From the NCBI GenBank assembly GCA_964529715.1, contig CAZGXI010000010.1:1-64000 (forward strand): a stretch of 64,000 nucleotides of DNA, given 5' to 3'. The position numbers and the translations under genes were made by a program. The notes under the pieces were generated by a model. That model ran no database searches and had not been told where the DNA came from. It worked only from the letters and a program-made list of their open reading frames with translations. The stretch's first letter is position 1. Each line of letters begins with the position of its first letter. Origin of the DNA: CAZGXI01 sp964529715. GTDB lineage: Bacteria > Chloroflexota > Anaerolineae > Aggregatilineales > Ch27. Shown piece after piece: positions 42,299-50,752 of this stretch.

Positions 42299-43654
42299 TC
42301 AGGATTGCTGCCCCAGCAACTTCGCCTCAATCGAGGCTTGCAGGCGGTCGCGCACGCCCTCGAACGGGATACGCTCCATGATCGGGTTAAAGAAGCCGTC
42401 CACCGCCAGCTTTTCGGCCTCTGGACGCGGCAGACCGCGACTCATCAGGTAGAAAATCGGCTCCTCGTCCAGCTGGCTGACCGTCGCCGCGTGAGTGCAG
42501 CGCACATCGTCCGCCTGGATTTCCAACCCCGGAATACTGTCGGCGCGCGCTTCCCGGCTCAACACCAAGTTACGATTAGCCTGAAAACCATCCGTCTTCT
42601 GCGCGCCGGGCAGCACGTGGATCATGCCCTGCCATACGCTACGCGCCTTGTCTCGTAACGCACCTTTGAACAGCAGGTCCGAGGTGGTATGCGGCGCGTT
42701 GTGATTCTGCTGCGTGTCGTGGTCCATCATCTGCACGCCATTGGCGAAATACAGACCACTCATGCGCCCCCAACTGCCCTCGCCATCCAGATCGATCTCG
42801 ACGAAAACCTTGAACAGCCGCCCGCCCATGCTGCCGATGACCCAATCGATCCGGCCATTGCGCTCAACACGGGCGCGCTGGTGGCTGAATTCGTACATGT
42901 TGCCGCCCCAGTTTTGCAGCGCCACGTAGCGCAGGCTGGCATCCTGACCGACAAGCAGTTCCGTCGCGCCAACGAAAGCGGCCTGCTGCTCGCTGTCCGG
43001 GGAGGCATACTCGTGCATGTACGTGACTTCGGCCCCGTCTTCCAACACGACCAGGATATGTCCCAGGGTCAAGCCGGAGGAAACGGGATAAAAGACACTG
43101 TGTAAGGGCAACTCCAGCTTCCTGCCGCGCGGCACGTAGAGGAAGACACCATGCGTCCACAACGCGCCATGCAACGCCGCGAACTTGCCATCCTCTGGCA
43201 AAACGGCGCGCGTCATCAGGTATTTCTGAAGCAGATCGCCGTGCCGCTGAACTGCCGTGTTCAGGTCGGTGAAGATCACGCCTTGATCCGCCAGTTCACC
43301 GGCGAACTCGTTCGCGGCCAGATTCGCGTCCACATAGGCCACCAGACCACCCTGGCGGTCGCCCAGCAGCGGCGCATAGTGGTGAGCCGGAATCACTTGA
43401 AGGTCGCCCTGCCGTCCCAGCACCGGCAACCGCCCAGCTTCTGACCACTTGATACGGCGATAATCGGTGCGTCGCCACGCCTCATCGTCTGTTGAAGGCA
43501 TCGGCAGCGATTCGTAGACCGCCCAGGCCGCCAGACGGCGGTCGCGCAGCCAGCGAGGTTCGTTCAGCGCGGCGCTGAGCGATTCAACATCTTCGAGCGT
43601 CAGCAGCGGCGCGGCGGGGGCGCGCGTGCGGCTGCTCGCAACTATCGTCGTCAC
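42299..43654 (-). CDS. sufD: Fe-S assembly protein SufD
   Basis: A 451-residue protein. GTG start with GAGGAGTGG upstream. The conserved C-terminal part holds ATELLVGQDASLRYVALQNWG, FANGVQMMDHDTQQNHNAPHTTSD in the beta-helix, and ADDVRCTHAATVSQLDEEPIFYLMSRGL. SufD pairs with SufB and SufC in the SufBCD scaffold that builds Fe-S clusters. No intein is present in SufD. It follows sufB by 97 bp. Confidence 0.93.
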   Translation of the reverse strand: MTTIVASSRTRAPAAPLLTLEDVESLSAALNEPRWLRDRRLAAWAVYESLPMPSTDDEAWRRTDYRRIKWSEAGRLPVLGRQGDLQVIPAHHYAPLLGDRQGGLVAYVDANLAANEFAGELADQGVIFTDLNTAVQRHGDLLQKYLMTRAVLPEDGKFAALHGALWTHGVFLYVPRGRKLELPLHSVFYPVSSGLTLGHILVVLEDGAEVTYMHEYASPDSEQQAAFVGATELLVGQDASLRYVALQNWGGNMYEFSHQRARVERNGRIDWVIGSMGGRLFKVFVEIDLDGEGSWGRMSGLYFANGVQMMDHDTQQNHNAPHTTSDLLFKGALRDKARSVWQGMIHVLPGAQKTDGFQANRNLVLSREARADSIPGLEIQADDVRCTHAATVSQLDEEPIFYLMSRGLPRPEAEKLAVDGFFNPIMERIPFEGVRDRLQASIEAKLLGQQS

Positions 43655-43751
43655 GGATCACCACTCCTCGCAAAAAACCGACAACGCTTCGGTATCATCA
43701 CAGCAGGGACACGATCCGCGTCCCTGCCCCCAGGTATAACCCGGCCCGTCC

Positions 43752-46700
43752 TTATCCAATCGAGCCTTCCATTTGCAGGCGGATCAGGCGGTTCATCTCG
43801 ACGGCGTACTCCATCGGCAGTTCCTTGACGAACGGCTCAATGAAGCCGGAGACGATCATGGCGTTCGCCTCATCCTCATTCAGGCCGCGCGACATCAGGT
43901 AAAAGACCTGATCCTCGTTGATCTTGCTCACCGTCGCCTCGTGGCCGATGGACACCTGCTGTTCCTCGATCTCGATGTAAGGATAGGTGTCGGAGCGACT
44001 GTCCTCGTCCAGCAGCAGCGCATCGCAGACAACGTTGCTGCGGGAGTGATGCGCACCCTCAACGATCTTGAGCAGGCCACGATAGCTGCTCCGCCCGCCA
44101 TCTTTGCTGATGCTCTTGCTGATAATCTGGCTGCTGGTATGCGGGGCGCGGTGAACGGCCTTGCCGCCGGCGTCCTGATGCTGCCCCCGACCCGCGAAGG
44201 CAATCGACAGGATTTCGCCGTGCGCGCCAGGTTCCATCAGGTAGACCGACGGGTATTTCATCGTTATTCGGGAATTGTGAACGATGAACCCTTGCGAGAT
44301 GAAGTTGCCAGTGCCGTCTACTTCAATATCCCAGGTCGGCACACTTTCCACCGTCGGTTCAGAAACGTCAACACTGACCACTTCGACATTGTCGCTCAAT
44401 TGGATGATCGACCGCCCGATCCTCCGGTTACGCTTTGTAGCGCGCGGCTCAGCACATGCTGCTTCTGCCCGCTGGCGCAAGTCCTCGCTCACATAGGCAA
44501 AGAAACGCTCGTCGATAGGAAACTCGAGCCGGTAGGCTCCATGCGCTGTACATTCATTTCCCAGGATGACGACCTTCCGGGGTTCGCTGAATTCGGTGTA
44601 GAGACGCGGTGTGATCCCCAATGTGACGAGCAGGGAGGCCATGTCTTCCAGCAATCCGCGATTGACCGACTTCATGGAAAAGCGACGCTTTGCATGAACC
44701 ATGCCGTCGGCATCCATGTAACCGGCAATGAAAGCCAATCGCTGCGACTGGGGCACAGACCATACCCACGCCGGAACCCGTTTTTCGCGCGCCTTCCCCA
44801 TAAAGCCGTTGACCTGGAAGAATTCGACCAGTTCTTTACTGTTCCACGCCAGGTGCACACCGTCAGCGCGCTCCGTCGGCTCAACATCGATCAACGTCGT
44901 CATTACATTGGTCAACCGTTCACGCGCCCGGTCATGACGAGGCGTCGAAAAGCCGACTCTGGCGAAACGTATCACACCTTCTGTCTTGCCAGGCACAATG
45001 TCGATATTACCGTCGCCCATCCAGTACCCGAACAGCCACATGATCTCATCGGTTGTGTATTCCGGCGAAGACATGTGAGAGACACGTGTCCGGGTCATCC
45101 TGAGATCACCGGCGTGTTGGTTCAACGAGTCAAACTCCGTAACCAGACAGGGAACCTGAAGCTGATACGGTTTGCCGTAGTCTAGCGAAACACGCGGAAC
45201 AATCGCTTCCTGCAAGTGATCGGCGCGCATATAGGCCAACTTGTAACGCCGCGACTTCCTGGGCGTGTCAGGATCGTAGACGTAGGAATAAAAGGGATGA
45301 TTGGCCGTGACGCGCAGTTTACGCTCGCCAACCGAAACGGTATGGACAGGCTGATAGCCCGAAAAACGCTTGGCAAGAACCGTTCGGAAGCACAACTGGC
45401 CGGTGCTCTCATCGTAGGAAAGCACCTTGTCTCCAACCTCAAGATTCTCGATGGTTTTGATCCCTTGTGGTGTCGTTACGGTAGACCCTTCGGCCAAACA
45501 CCCCAGATTCGCGTCCACCCATTCATGGGTCGCATCGCCGTAAACCATCGCACGCTGCGTCACCAGGTTGTAGACGTTGTTCGCCCAGTTCTGGATCGTC
45601 GTGTAGCGGCAGCGCGCGCCGCGTTTGACAACGATCTCAATAACCCCGGAATGCAGGCTTTCACGGCTATAAATGGGTGCGGTGCAGTTATGGACGGCAA
45701 ATCCGCGTGTCACATAGGCGTTGGGCGAAGTCGTCAGTTCAAAGTTGAACACGGGACCGTCATAGGGTGTCCGGTCGATCTTCTTGATCGGCACCAGAAA
45801 GTAACCGTTCGCCTTGCGGACTTCACCCATGTATTTGGTTGGCGAGTAGAACAAAACGTACTGATCATGGCGCGTGATTTCACGTCCGAGGATGGTATCT
45901 TTGCCGCCCTTGCGCACACTGATCGTCGCGTAGTGGCCCTGCCGCGCCAGAAGTTCCTGCAACTGCCAGGCCAACTGCGGCGACGCGGTACTGGCGCGGT
46001 ACATCACGCTCTTGCGCTTATCATATACGCTGCCATCGCCCCTGAAATATGCCTCAAGCAGATGCGCTTGCAGTGCAGGCGGCAGTTCCATGATGGTCTT
46101 GCTCAACTGCTTGGTCGCAGCACCCGTACCGCAGTCCGTGACGCACAGGTCCATCAATTCACGCGAGTACACCCGGACATCGGTGCTGTGCCGCGAGGCT
46201 TGAGAAACTTCCATTGCATTCTCGCCGGTAAACTCGCGGATCAGCGCCTTGACTTCATCGATGGACTCGCGTTCGTTCTCGTTGAAGCTGAAGCACACGA
46301 CTGGCTGGTTGAGTTTGTTGTGGATGTACGCCGACCCTTCGGCCAGATAGTATCCCAGCAGCCGCATGATCCCCGGCGTATAGGCCGGGTTTTCACGTAC
46401 CAGCCTGGAAATGGGAAACACCAAAAAATCGCCCGCTTCAAGCTGGCCTGCGGGCACAAACTGGGGCTGCGCCGCCAAAAGTTTCTGGGTATTGACCTCC
46501 GGCTGCCAGTGACCCCGCCTTGCCCGTTTGACGGTTACGTCCTGCCGTTTGACCGCCATGACGGGATGTTCTGGCGTTACCTGGAAAGCATTCGCCTCTG
46601 AGATCGGGCGGATCGTGAGCATGTTTCCCTTGAATGGACGGACACGCACACTTTGAACAATGGCCTGATTGCCGTCGCTGTCCATCACGGTATCGCCGGG

Positions 46701-47486
46701 CGCAACCGACTCGATGTTCACCCACCGGTCGCCCTTACTCACCAATTCACCGGGAGGCAGACACCCTTCGACGTAATGCATGAAGGCGCCTTCGTCCACG
46801 ATGATCAACGTGCGCTCGAACTGTCCCATGCTCTCCGCGTTAATACGGAAGTACGCCTGCAAGGGCATTTCGACGTGCACCCCCGGCGGGACATAGACGA
46901 ACGATCCGCCGGACCACACGGCGCTGTTCAGCGCGGCGTACTTGTTGTCCGCCGCCGGGATCACCGTGCCGAAGTACTGGCGGAACAGGTCCGGGTACTG
47001 TTTGAGGCCGTCGTCAATCGAGACAAAGATGACGCCCTTCTCCTCCAGGTCTCTGCGGATGTTGTGGTACACCATCTCCGACTCGTACTGCGCGCCCAGC
47101 CCGGCCAGGAATTTCTGCTCGGCCTCCGGGATGCCCAGCTTGTCGAAGGTGTTTTTGATATTTTCGGGAATATCGTCCCAGGTGCGCCCTTCCTGCTCGG
47201 TCGGGCGGATGTAGTAGTGAATATCGTCGTAGTCGATGCCCGAAAGGTCCGCGCCCCAGGTCGGCACGGGTTTGCTGAGATAGATATCCAGTGCCTTCAG
47301 CCGGAGCGCAAGCATCCAATCCGGCTCGCCCTTCATGCGCGAGATCTCGGTCACGATCTCGCGCGTTAGGCCTTTGGGCGCTTTGTAGGCATAGCGTTCT
47401 TCATCGCGGAAGCCGTATTTCGCTTCATATTCGGCGTTCAATCCGTGCAGAGCGCGTTCTTCCTGCGAAAGACGATCCACCCTCAT
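43752..47486 (-). CDS. sufB: Fe-S assembly protein SufB precursor with two inteins
   Basis: A 1244-residue precursor. The exteins (residues 1-241, 601-662, 1072-1244; 476 in all) join to a normal SufB, with RDEERYAYKAPKGLT near the start, VYVPPGVHVEMPLQAYFRI, and VFYLMSRGLNEDEANAMIV near the end. Intein 1 is inserted before CTAPIYS and intein 2 before SRITMKYP. The ATG follows GGAGGAG. Correct splicing is essential, as SufB is the core of the cluster scaffold. It is the second gene of the suf operon, four bases from sufC. Confidence 0.95.
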   Translation of the reverse strand: MRVDRLSQEERALHGLNAEYEAKYGFRDEERYAYKAPKGLTREIVTEISRMKGEPDWMLALRLKALDIYLSKPVPTWGADLSGIDYDDIHYYIRPTEQEGRTWDDIPENIKNTFDKLGIPEAEQKFLAGLGAQYESEMVYHNIRRDLEEKGVIFVSIDDGLKQYPDLFRQYFGTVIPAADNKYAALNSAVWSGGSFVYVPPGVHVEMPLQAYFRINAESMGQFERTLIIVDEGAFMHYVEGCLPPGELVSKGDRWVNIESVAPGDTVMDSDGNQAIVQSVRVRPFKGNMLTIRPISEANAFQVTPEHPVMAVKRQDVTVKRARRGHWQPEVNTQKLLAAQPQFVPAGQLEAGDFLVFPISRLVRENPAYTPGIMRLLGYYLAEGSAYIHNKLNQPVVCFSFNENERESIDEVKALIREFTGENAMEVSQASRHSTDVRVYSRELMDLCVTDCGTGAATKQLSKTIMELPPALQAHLLEAYFRGDGSVYDKRKSVMYRASTASPQLAWQLQELLARQGHYATISVRKGGKDTILGREITRHDQYVLFYSPTKYMGEVRKANGYFLVPIKKIDRTPYDGPVFNFELTTSPNAYVTRGFAVHNCTAPIYSRESLHSGVIEIVVKRGARCRYTTIQNWANNVYNLVTQRAMVYGDATHEWVDANLGCLAEGSTVTTPQGIKTIENLEVGDKVLSYDESTGQLCFRTVLAKRFSGYQPVHTVSVGERKLRVTANHPFYSYVYDPDTPRKSRRYKLAYMRADHLQEAIVPRVSLDYGKPYQLQVPCLVTEFDSLNQHAGDLRMTRTRVSHMSSPEYTTDEIMWLFGYWMGDGNIDIVPGKTEGVIRFARVGFSTPRHDRARERLTNVMTTLIDVEPTERADGVHLAWNSKELVEFFQVNGFMGKAREKRVPAWVWSVPQSQRLAFIAGYMDADGMVHAKRRFSMKSVNRGLLEDMASLLVTLGITPRLYTEFSEPRKVVILGNECTAHGAYRLEFPIDERFFAYVSEDLRQRAEAACAEPRATKRNRRIGRSIIQLSDNVEVVSVDVSEPTVESVPTWDIEVDGTGNFISQGFIVHNSRITMKYPSVYLMEPGAHGEILSIAFAGRGQHQDAGGKAVHRAPHTSSQIISKSISKDGGRSSYRGLLKIVEGAHHSRSNVVCDALLLDEDSRSDTYPYIEIEEQQVSIGHEATVSKINEDQVFYLMSRGLNEDEANAMIVSGFIEPFVKELPMEYAVEMNRLIRLQMEGSIG
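44274..45500 (-). mobile_element. Intein 2 of SufB (409 aa)
   Basis: Residues 663-1071. It begins CLAEGSTVTTPQGIKTIE (block A), has VTANHPFYSY (block B with His), a LAGLIDADG endonuclease (LFGYWMGDGNID, FIAGYMDADGMVH), and ends GFIVHN followed by Ser (the +1 residue). It lies 62 extein residues downstream of intein 1, after DANLG. The sequences of the two inteins differ, so they were acquired separately. Confidence 0.95.
45687..46763 (-). mobile_element. Intein 1 of SufB (359 aa)
   Basis: Residues 242-600. It starts with C242 (CLPPGELV) and ends VTRGFAVHN followed by Cys, the standard splice junctions. The Hint block B has VTPEHPVM (TxxH). A LAGLIDADG-type endonuclease lies between: LLGYYLAEGSAY and LLEAYFRGDGSVY, with the usual acidic residues, so homing may be possible. 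The N-extein end is YVEG. Confidence 0.95.
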
Positions 47487-47489
47487 CGA

Positions 47490-48272
47490 TCACTCCTCCG
47501 TCGCCGCCAGGCCATATTTTTCAAAGAAGGGCCTGTAGCCGAACGTTTCCAGTTGATCGGATAGCTCTGGACCACCGCTCTCCACAATACGCCCATCCAT
47601 CAGGATATGCACGAACTGCGGCTTGATGTAGTCCAGGATGCGCTTGTAGTGCGTGATCACCAGCACCCCCAGGTCCGGCCCGGCCAGGCGGTTGACCCCG
47701 GTAGCGACAATACGCAGCGCGTCGATGTCCAGGCCAGAGTCAGTTTCGTCCAGAACGGCGATCTTGGGCTTTAACACCGCCATCTGGAGGATTTCTGCGC
47801 GCTTCTTCTCCCCGCCGCTGAAGCCATCGTTCAGGTAGCGACCCGCAAAATCGGACTTCATTTCCAGGTAGTCCATTTTTTCGGTTAGCAGGCGGCGGAA
47901 TTCAGGGATAGAAATCCCTTTGTCGTCCGGGTTAATGTCTTTGCGACGGGCATTGATCGCTGAGCGCAGAAAATTCGCCATCGTCACACCGGGAATGGCA
48001 ACCGGATACTGGAAAGCCAGAAATAGCCCCTTACGGCTACGCACATCTGGCTCCAGGTCCAGCAAGTCTTCACCATCAAAGATGATCTGCCCTGCTTCCA
48101 CGGTATACAGCGGGTTGCCCATCAGCACATTCGCCAACGTGCTTTTGCCAGAGCCGTTCGGCCCCATCAGGGCATGTATCTCGCCCTGTTTGATCGTCAG
48201 GTTGACCCCTTTGAGAATAGGCCGTCCCTCAACACTGACGTGAAGATTCCGGATTTCCAGTGCAGCCACCAT
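47490..48272 (-). CDS. sufC: Fe-S assembly ATPase SufC
   Basis: A 260-residue ABC-type ATPase. Walker A GPNGSGKST, signature FSGGEKKRAEI, Walker B AVLDETDSGLD, switch VITHYKR. ATG at 48272 has GGAAG upstream; the protein then starts MVAALEIRNLHVSVEG. SufC powers rearrangement of SufBD. It is the first gene of the long minus-strand suf run and sits just behind the consensus promoter. Confidence 0.95.
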   Translation of the reverse strand: MVAALEIRNLHVSVEGRPILKGVNLTIKQGEIHALMGPNGSGKSTLANVLMGNPLYTVEAGQIIFDGEDLLDLEPDVRSRKGLFLAFQYPVAIPGVTMANFLRSAINARRKDINPDDKGISIPEFRRLLTEKMDYLEMKSDFAGRYLNDGFSGGEKKRAEILQMAVLKPKIAVLDETDSGLDIDALRIVATGVNRLAGPDLGVLVITHYKRILDYIKPQFVHILMDGRIVESGGPELSDQLETFGYRPFFEKYGLAATEE

Positions 48273-48325
48273 ACGCGCGCTTCCTTCGCACAGAGACCTG
48301 TTGCAAATACTTCTCAGTGCAGCGG

Positions 48326-48354
48326 ATTGTACCATGCTCTGCCCACCCTGTCAA
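48326..48354 (-). promoter_or_regulatory. Promoter of the suf operon
   Basis: Minus strand TTGACA (48354-48349), 17-bp spacer, TACAAT (48331-48326): nearly consensus. It lies 54 bp before the sufC start. Confidence 0.85.
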
Positions 48355-48378
48355 TAAATCAGATAAAAATCTTTTTTA

Positions 48379-48407
48379 TTGACTTTACCACGTTGGCGTG
48401 TTATGGT
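48379..48407 (+). promoter_or_regulatory. Promoter for the sufT-like gene
   Basis: TTGACT (48379-48384), 17-bp spacer, TATGGT (48402-48407). Divergent from the suf promoter and overlapped by the palindrome at 48384-48410. Confidence 0.55.
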
Positions 48408-48410
48408 AAA
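48384..48410. promoter_or_regulatory. Palindromic operator between suf operon and sufT
   Basis: TTTACCA (48384-48390) and TGGTAAA (48404-48410) with a 13-bp spacer, covering the -10 of the plus promoter and lying about 30 bp beyond the -35 of the suf promoter. The place fits a regulator such as an Rrf2/IscR- or SufR-type protein, none of which is encoded in this window. Confidence 0.5.
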
Positions 48411-48518
48411 TCACACATGCCGGAATCATTGCTTCAAGGTGGATAGATCGGGTATTTTCAGCAGCACCCACCGGCAGAAACCGCTTCGCCAGGCAGGGTT
48501 ATCCCAGGAGCACAGGGT

Positions 48519-48833
48519 ATGTCCACAGAGCCACAACCTCAGACCGCCGAAGACCGGGTACGCGAGGCACTGCGTGCGGTTGTCGATCCCGAAATCGGCC
48601 TAAGCGTCATCGACCTCGGCCTGATCCGACAGCTCGATATTCAGCCAGACAGTGCCCACATCGTCATGATCCTGACGACGCCGTTCTGCCCCTACGCCCC
48701 GGCCCTGATGGAGCAAGTCCGCAGCGCAGCGCAGCGCACGTTAGGCGTCCCCACAACCATTGAGATGGGCATGGAGATGTGGGACCCCAGCATGATGGAA
48801 GATGGGCTGGCAGCTGAATGGGGACTGTTCTAG
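48519..48833 (+). CDS. sufT: MIP18/DUF59-family Fe-S assembly factor (SufT-like)
   Basis: A 104-residue protein: EALRAVVDPEIGLSVIDLGLIRQLDI is the DUF59 core, LTTPFCPYAPALMEQVRSAAQ holds the conserved Cys, and it ends EMWDPSMMEDGLAAEWGLF. The family helps deliver or mature Fe-S clusters. It is divergent from the suf operon with shared regulation implied by the palindrome. Confidence 0.88.
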   Translation: MSTEPQPQTAEDRVREALRAVVDPEIGLSVIDLGLIRQLDIQPDSAHIVMILTTPFCPYAPALMEQVRSAAQRTLGVPTTIEMGMEMWDPSMMEDGLAAEWGLF

Positions 48834-48841
48834 ACAATGGC

Positions 48842-48872
48842 GCGTAGGGGCACTAACACCGTGCCCCTACGC
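48842..48872. terminator. Perfect 12-bp hairpin between convergent genes
   Basis: GCGTAGGGGCAC, 7-base loop, GTGCCCCTACGC. There is no T run, so it may be a dispersed repeat used as a transcription stop between two convergent genes. The 'gtaggggc' wording recurs in REP-like elements of many bacteria. Confidence 0.55.
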
Positions 48873-48885
48873 CACTATAGACCGT

Positions 48886-50697
48886 CTACGGCTCCGGCGG
48901 ACGATGTCCGCTGATGTATGTGCGCGGATCGATGTAGTTTGCTGTCAGGTTGTTCAGGTCCAGCTTGGGCCAGTGCCAGGGCTGCGTTTGCAGAATCGCT
49001 GTTGGGCTGAGGTCGAAATGTAGATGGTAGGGGAACGCCCCCTCGGCGTTGCCCACGCTGGCGATCTGCTCCCCGCGTGTCACGCGCTGCCCAACCTGCA
49101 CACGCACGTTTTCCACATGCGCGTAACGCCCATAAACCACCTGCCCATCCGTGATCAGCGGATCATGCTTGATAACGATGACCTGTCCCCACCCTGGCAG
49201 GCGGTCGGCATGAGTCACCACACCGCTCGCCGCTGCATAGACCGGGCTGTGGGCATCGGCGTCGAAATATGGCTCATTCAGGTTAAGATCCGCCCCGGTA
49301 TGGTAGGCTTCCTGCGGCGTGCCGATGCGGTAGCGCACGGCGTAACCCGTCGCGTCGATCCACTTGCCGGGCCAGACCTGCGCGCTCTGTCGTTCGGCAA
49401 TCACGCCGATAGGCGCGTCGAAGCCATCTGCCAGGTATTGCGTCTGCGGCGTGATTCCGAGCACCTGCCGCCAGCGTAGCGCGTCGAAGGTGAGTTCCTT
49501 GCCATCCTCGCCGGTCAGATCATTCAAAAACACCACACCCGCGACGGGGTTATCTGCATCGAAATAGAACACACCTAACGGCGTCCATTGGTTAAAGAGA
49601 CGCCCCTGGGGAACGACCACCGCAAGCTCGGTGCTACGCCCCTGGATGCCGTGAATCTTCAGGCGGGCGTTCAGGGTCGTGGCGTGCTGCGCTGGAACAT
49701 AGGCAGAGATCTCATACCAGCCGCTTTCGCTGATCTGGGGGTCCCAACGCGCCCAGACCTGGCTGCGCTGCCGCTGCGTGGCCTTGTAGTAGGTCGTCCA
49801 GCCTTTGGGATTGGACATCGAGCGGAACACCTGCTGCGGCGTCTGACCAGTGTGCGTGCCGAAAGCGAAGCGCGGATCGTTGGGCGTCACGATGATCTGG
49901 CTGCCGTAACGCCCGCCTTGCGATTGGTGCGCCGACACCGGCACGTTGATCGCGGGCCACTGCTTGGACCCGATTACGCCCAGCCGCCACCAACTGACCC
50001 CCTGCGCGCCGTGCCGCTCGATAGACCGCTGCCGCGCCTGATCCATATCGGACCGGTCTGAGTTTCCCTGCAAAATCGGGAACAGCGGTCGCCCATAGGA
50101 CCGCCAGGTATTGAACGCCTCGTCGATCACGGTATCCACCGGGCGCTGGAACGATTCCCAATAAGCCATCAGGTGGACGCTATCGATGAAAGGGAACCAC
50201 TGATCGGGAAAAATCTCGTCGAAGTGGTTCGGGCGTGGATCCACCGCCATGCCGATATGAAATCCGGCAGGCACCCCTTTACGAATACGTGTCATGAACG
50301 GGCGGATGGCGTCGCGCCCGCCTTCCCAAAAGCCTGCATAAGGTTCCACATCCAGAATCATCGAGCGCACGCCGGGCTGCTGGCATACCTGGATGATCAG
50401 GTCAGCTTCAGCATTAATATCCTTACCCTTCGGCACACACCAGGCGTGAAACTCCAGGCCATTGGCCTCCAACGCCTGCACCCAGCGTTTGATACTGTCT
50501 GTGCCGAGGACGGCGAAATCTGGGTCTTTATCGTAAATGCCCTGCCAGTTGCTCCCATCGTTGGTCTTGACCCAGATTTGCGTCACGTGGGGCGCCCAAC
50601 GCTTAATCGTGCTCGCCAACTCCGGGATCGTCTCCTCGACGATGGAGTCCCCTTTCCAGTGCCACAGGCCGATTTTACCGTCATAAGGTGTAGGCAT
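48886..50697 (-). CDS. Golvesin/M23 peptidase-containing protein A
   Basis: A 603-residue protein. Residues 1 to about 260 look like a TIM-barrel glycosidase-like domain (VTQIWVKTNDGSNWQG, VRSMILDVEPYAGFW, DSVHLMAYWESF). Residues about 290-430 resemble a golvesin/Xly-type beta domain (SQVWARWDPQISESGWYEISAYVP). The C-terminus is an M23 endopeptidase: HTGADLNL with the zinc His/Asp and YHLHFDLS. No signal peptide or membrane helix, so export, if any, needs another route. Paralogue of the next gene. Confidence 0.8.
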   Translation of the reverse strand: MPTPYDGKIGLWHWKGDSIVEETIPELASTIKRWAPHVTQIWVKTNDGSNWQGIYDKDPDFAVLGTDSIKRWVQALEANGLEFHAWCVPKGKDINAEADLIIQVCQQPGVRSMILDVEPYAGFWEGGRDAIRPFMTRIRKGVPAGFHIGMAVDPRPNHFDEIFPDQWFPFIDSVHLMAYWESFQRPVDTVIDEAFNTWRSYGRPLFPILQGNSDRSDMDQARQRSIERHGAQGVSWWRLGVIGSKQWPAINVPVSAHQSQGGRYGSQIIVTPNDPRFAFGTHTGQTPQQVFRSMSNPKGWTTYYKATQRQRSQVWARWDPQISESGWYEISAYVPAQHATTLNARLKIHGIQGRSTELAVVVPQGRLFNQWTPLGVFYFDADNPVAGVVFLNDLTGEDGKELTFDALRWRQVLGITPQTQYLADGFDAPIGVIAERQSAQVWPGKWIDATGYAVRYRIGTPQEAYHTGADLNLNEPYFDADAHSPVYAAASGVVTHADRLPGWGQVIVIKHDPLITDGQVVYGRYAHVENVRVQVGQRVTRGEQIASVGNAEGAFPYHLHFDLSPTAILQTQPWHWPKLDLNNLTANYIDPRTYISGHRPPEP

Positions 50698-50752
50698 AAG
50701 TGTTCTGTCTCCTCGGAATCAATCACCGCTTATAGGCGCTATGTCTGCCAAA

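Noticed and set aside
43773..46601. Two long plus-strand frames opposite sufB
   Set aside because: Antisense to the inteins and exteins; no recognisable motifs.
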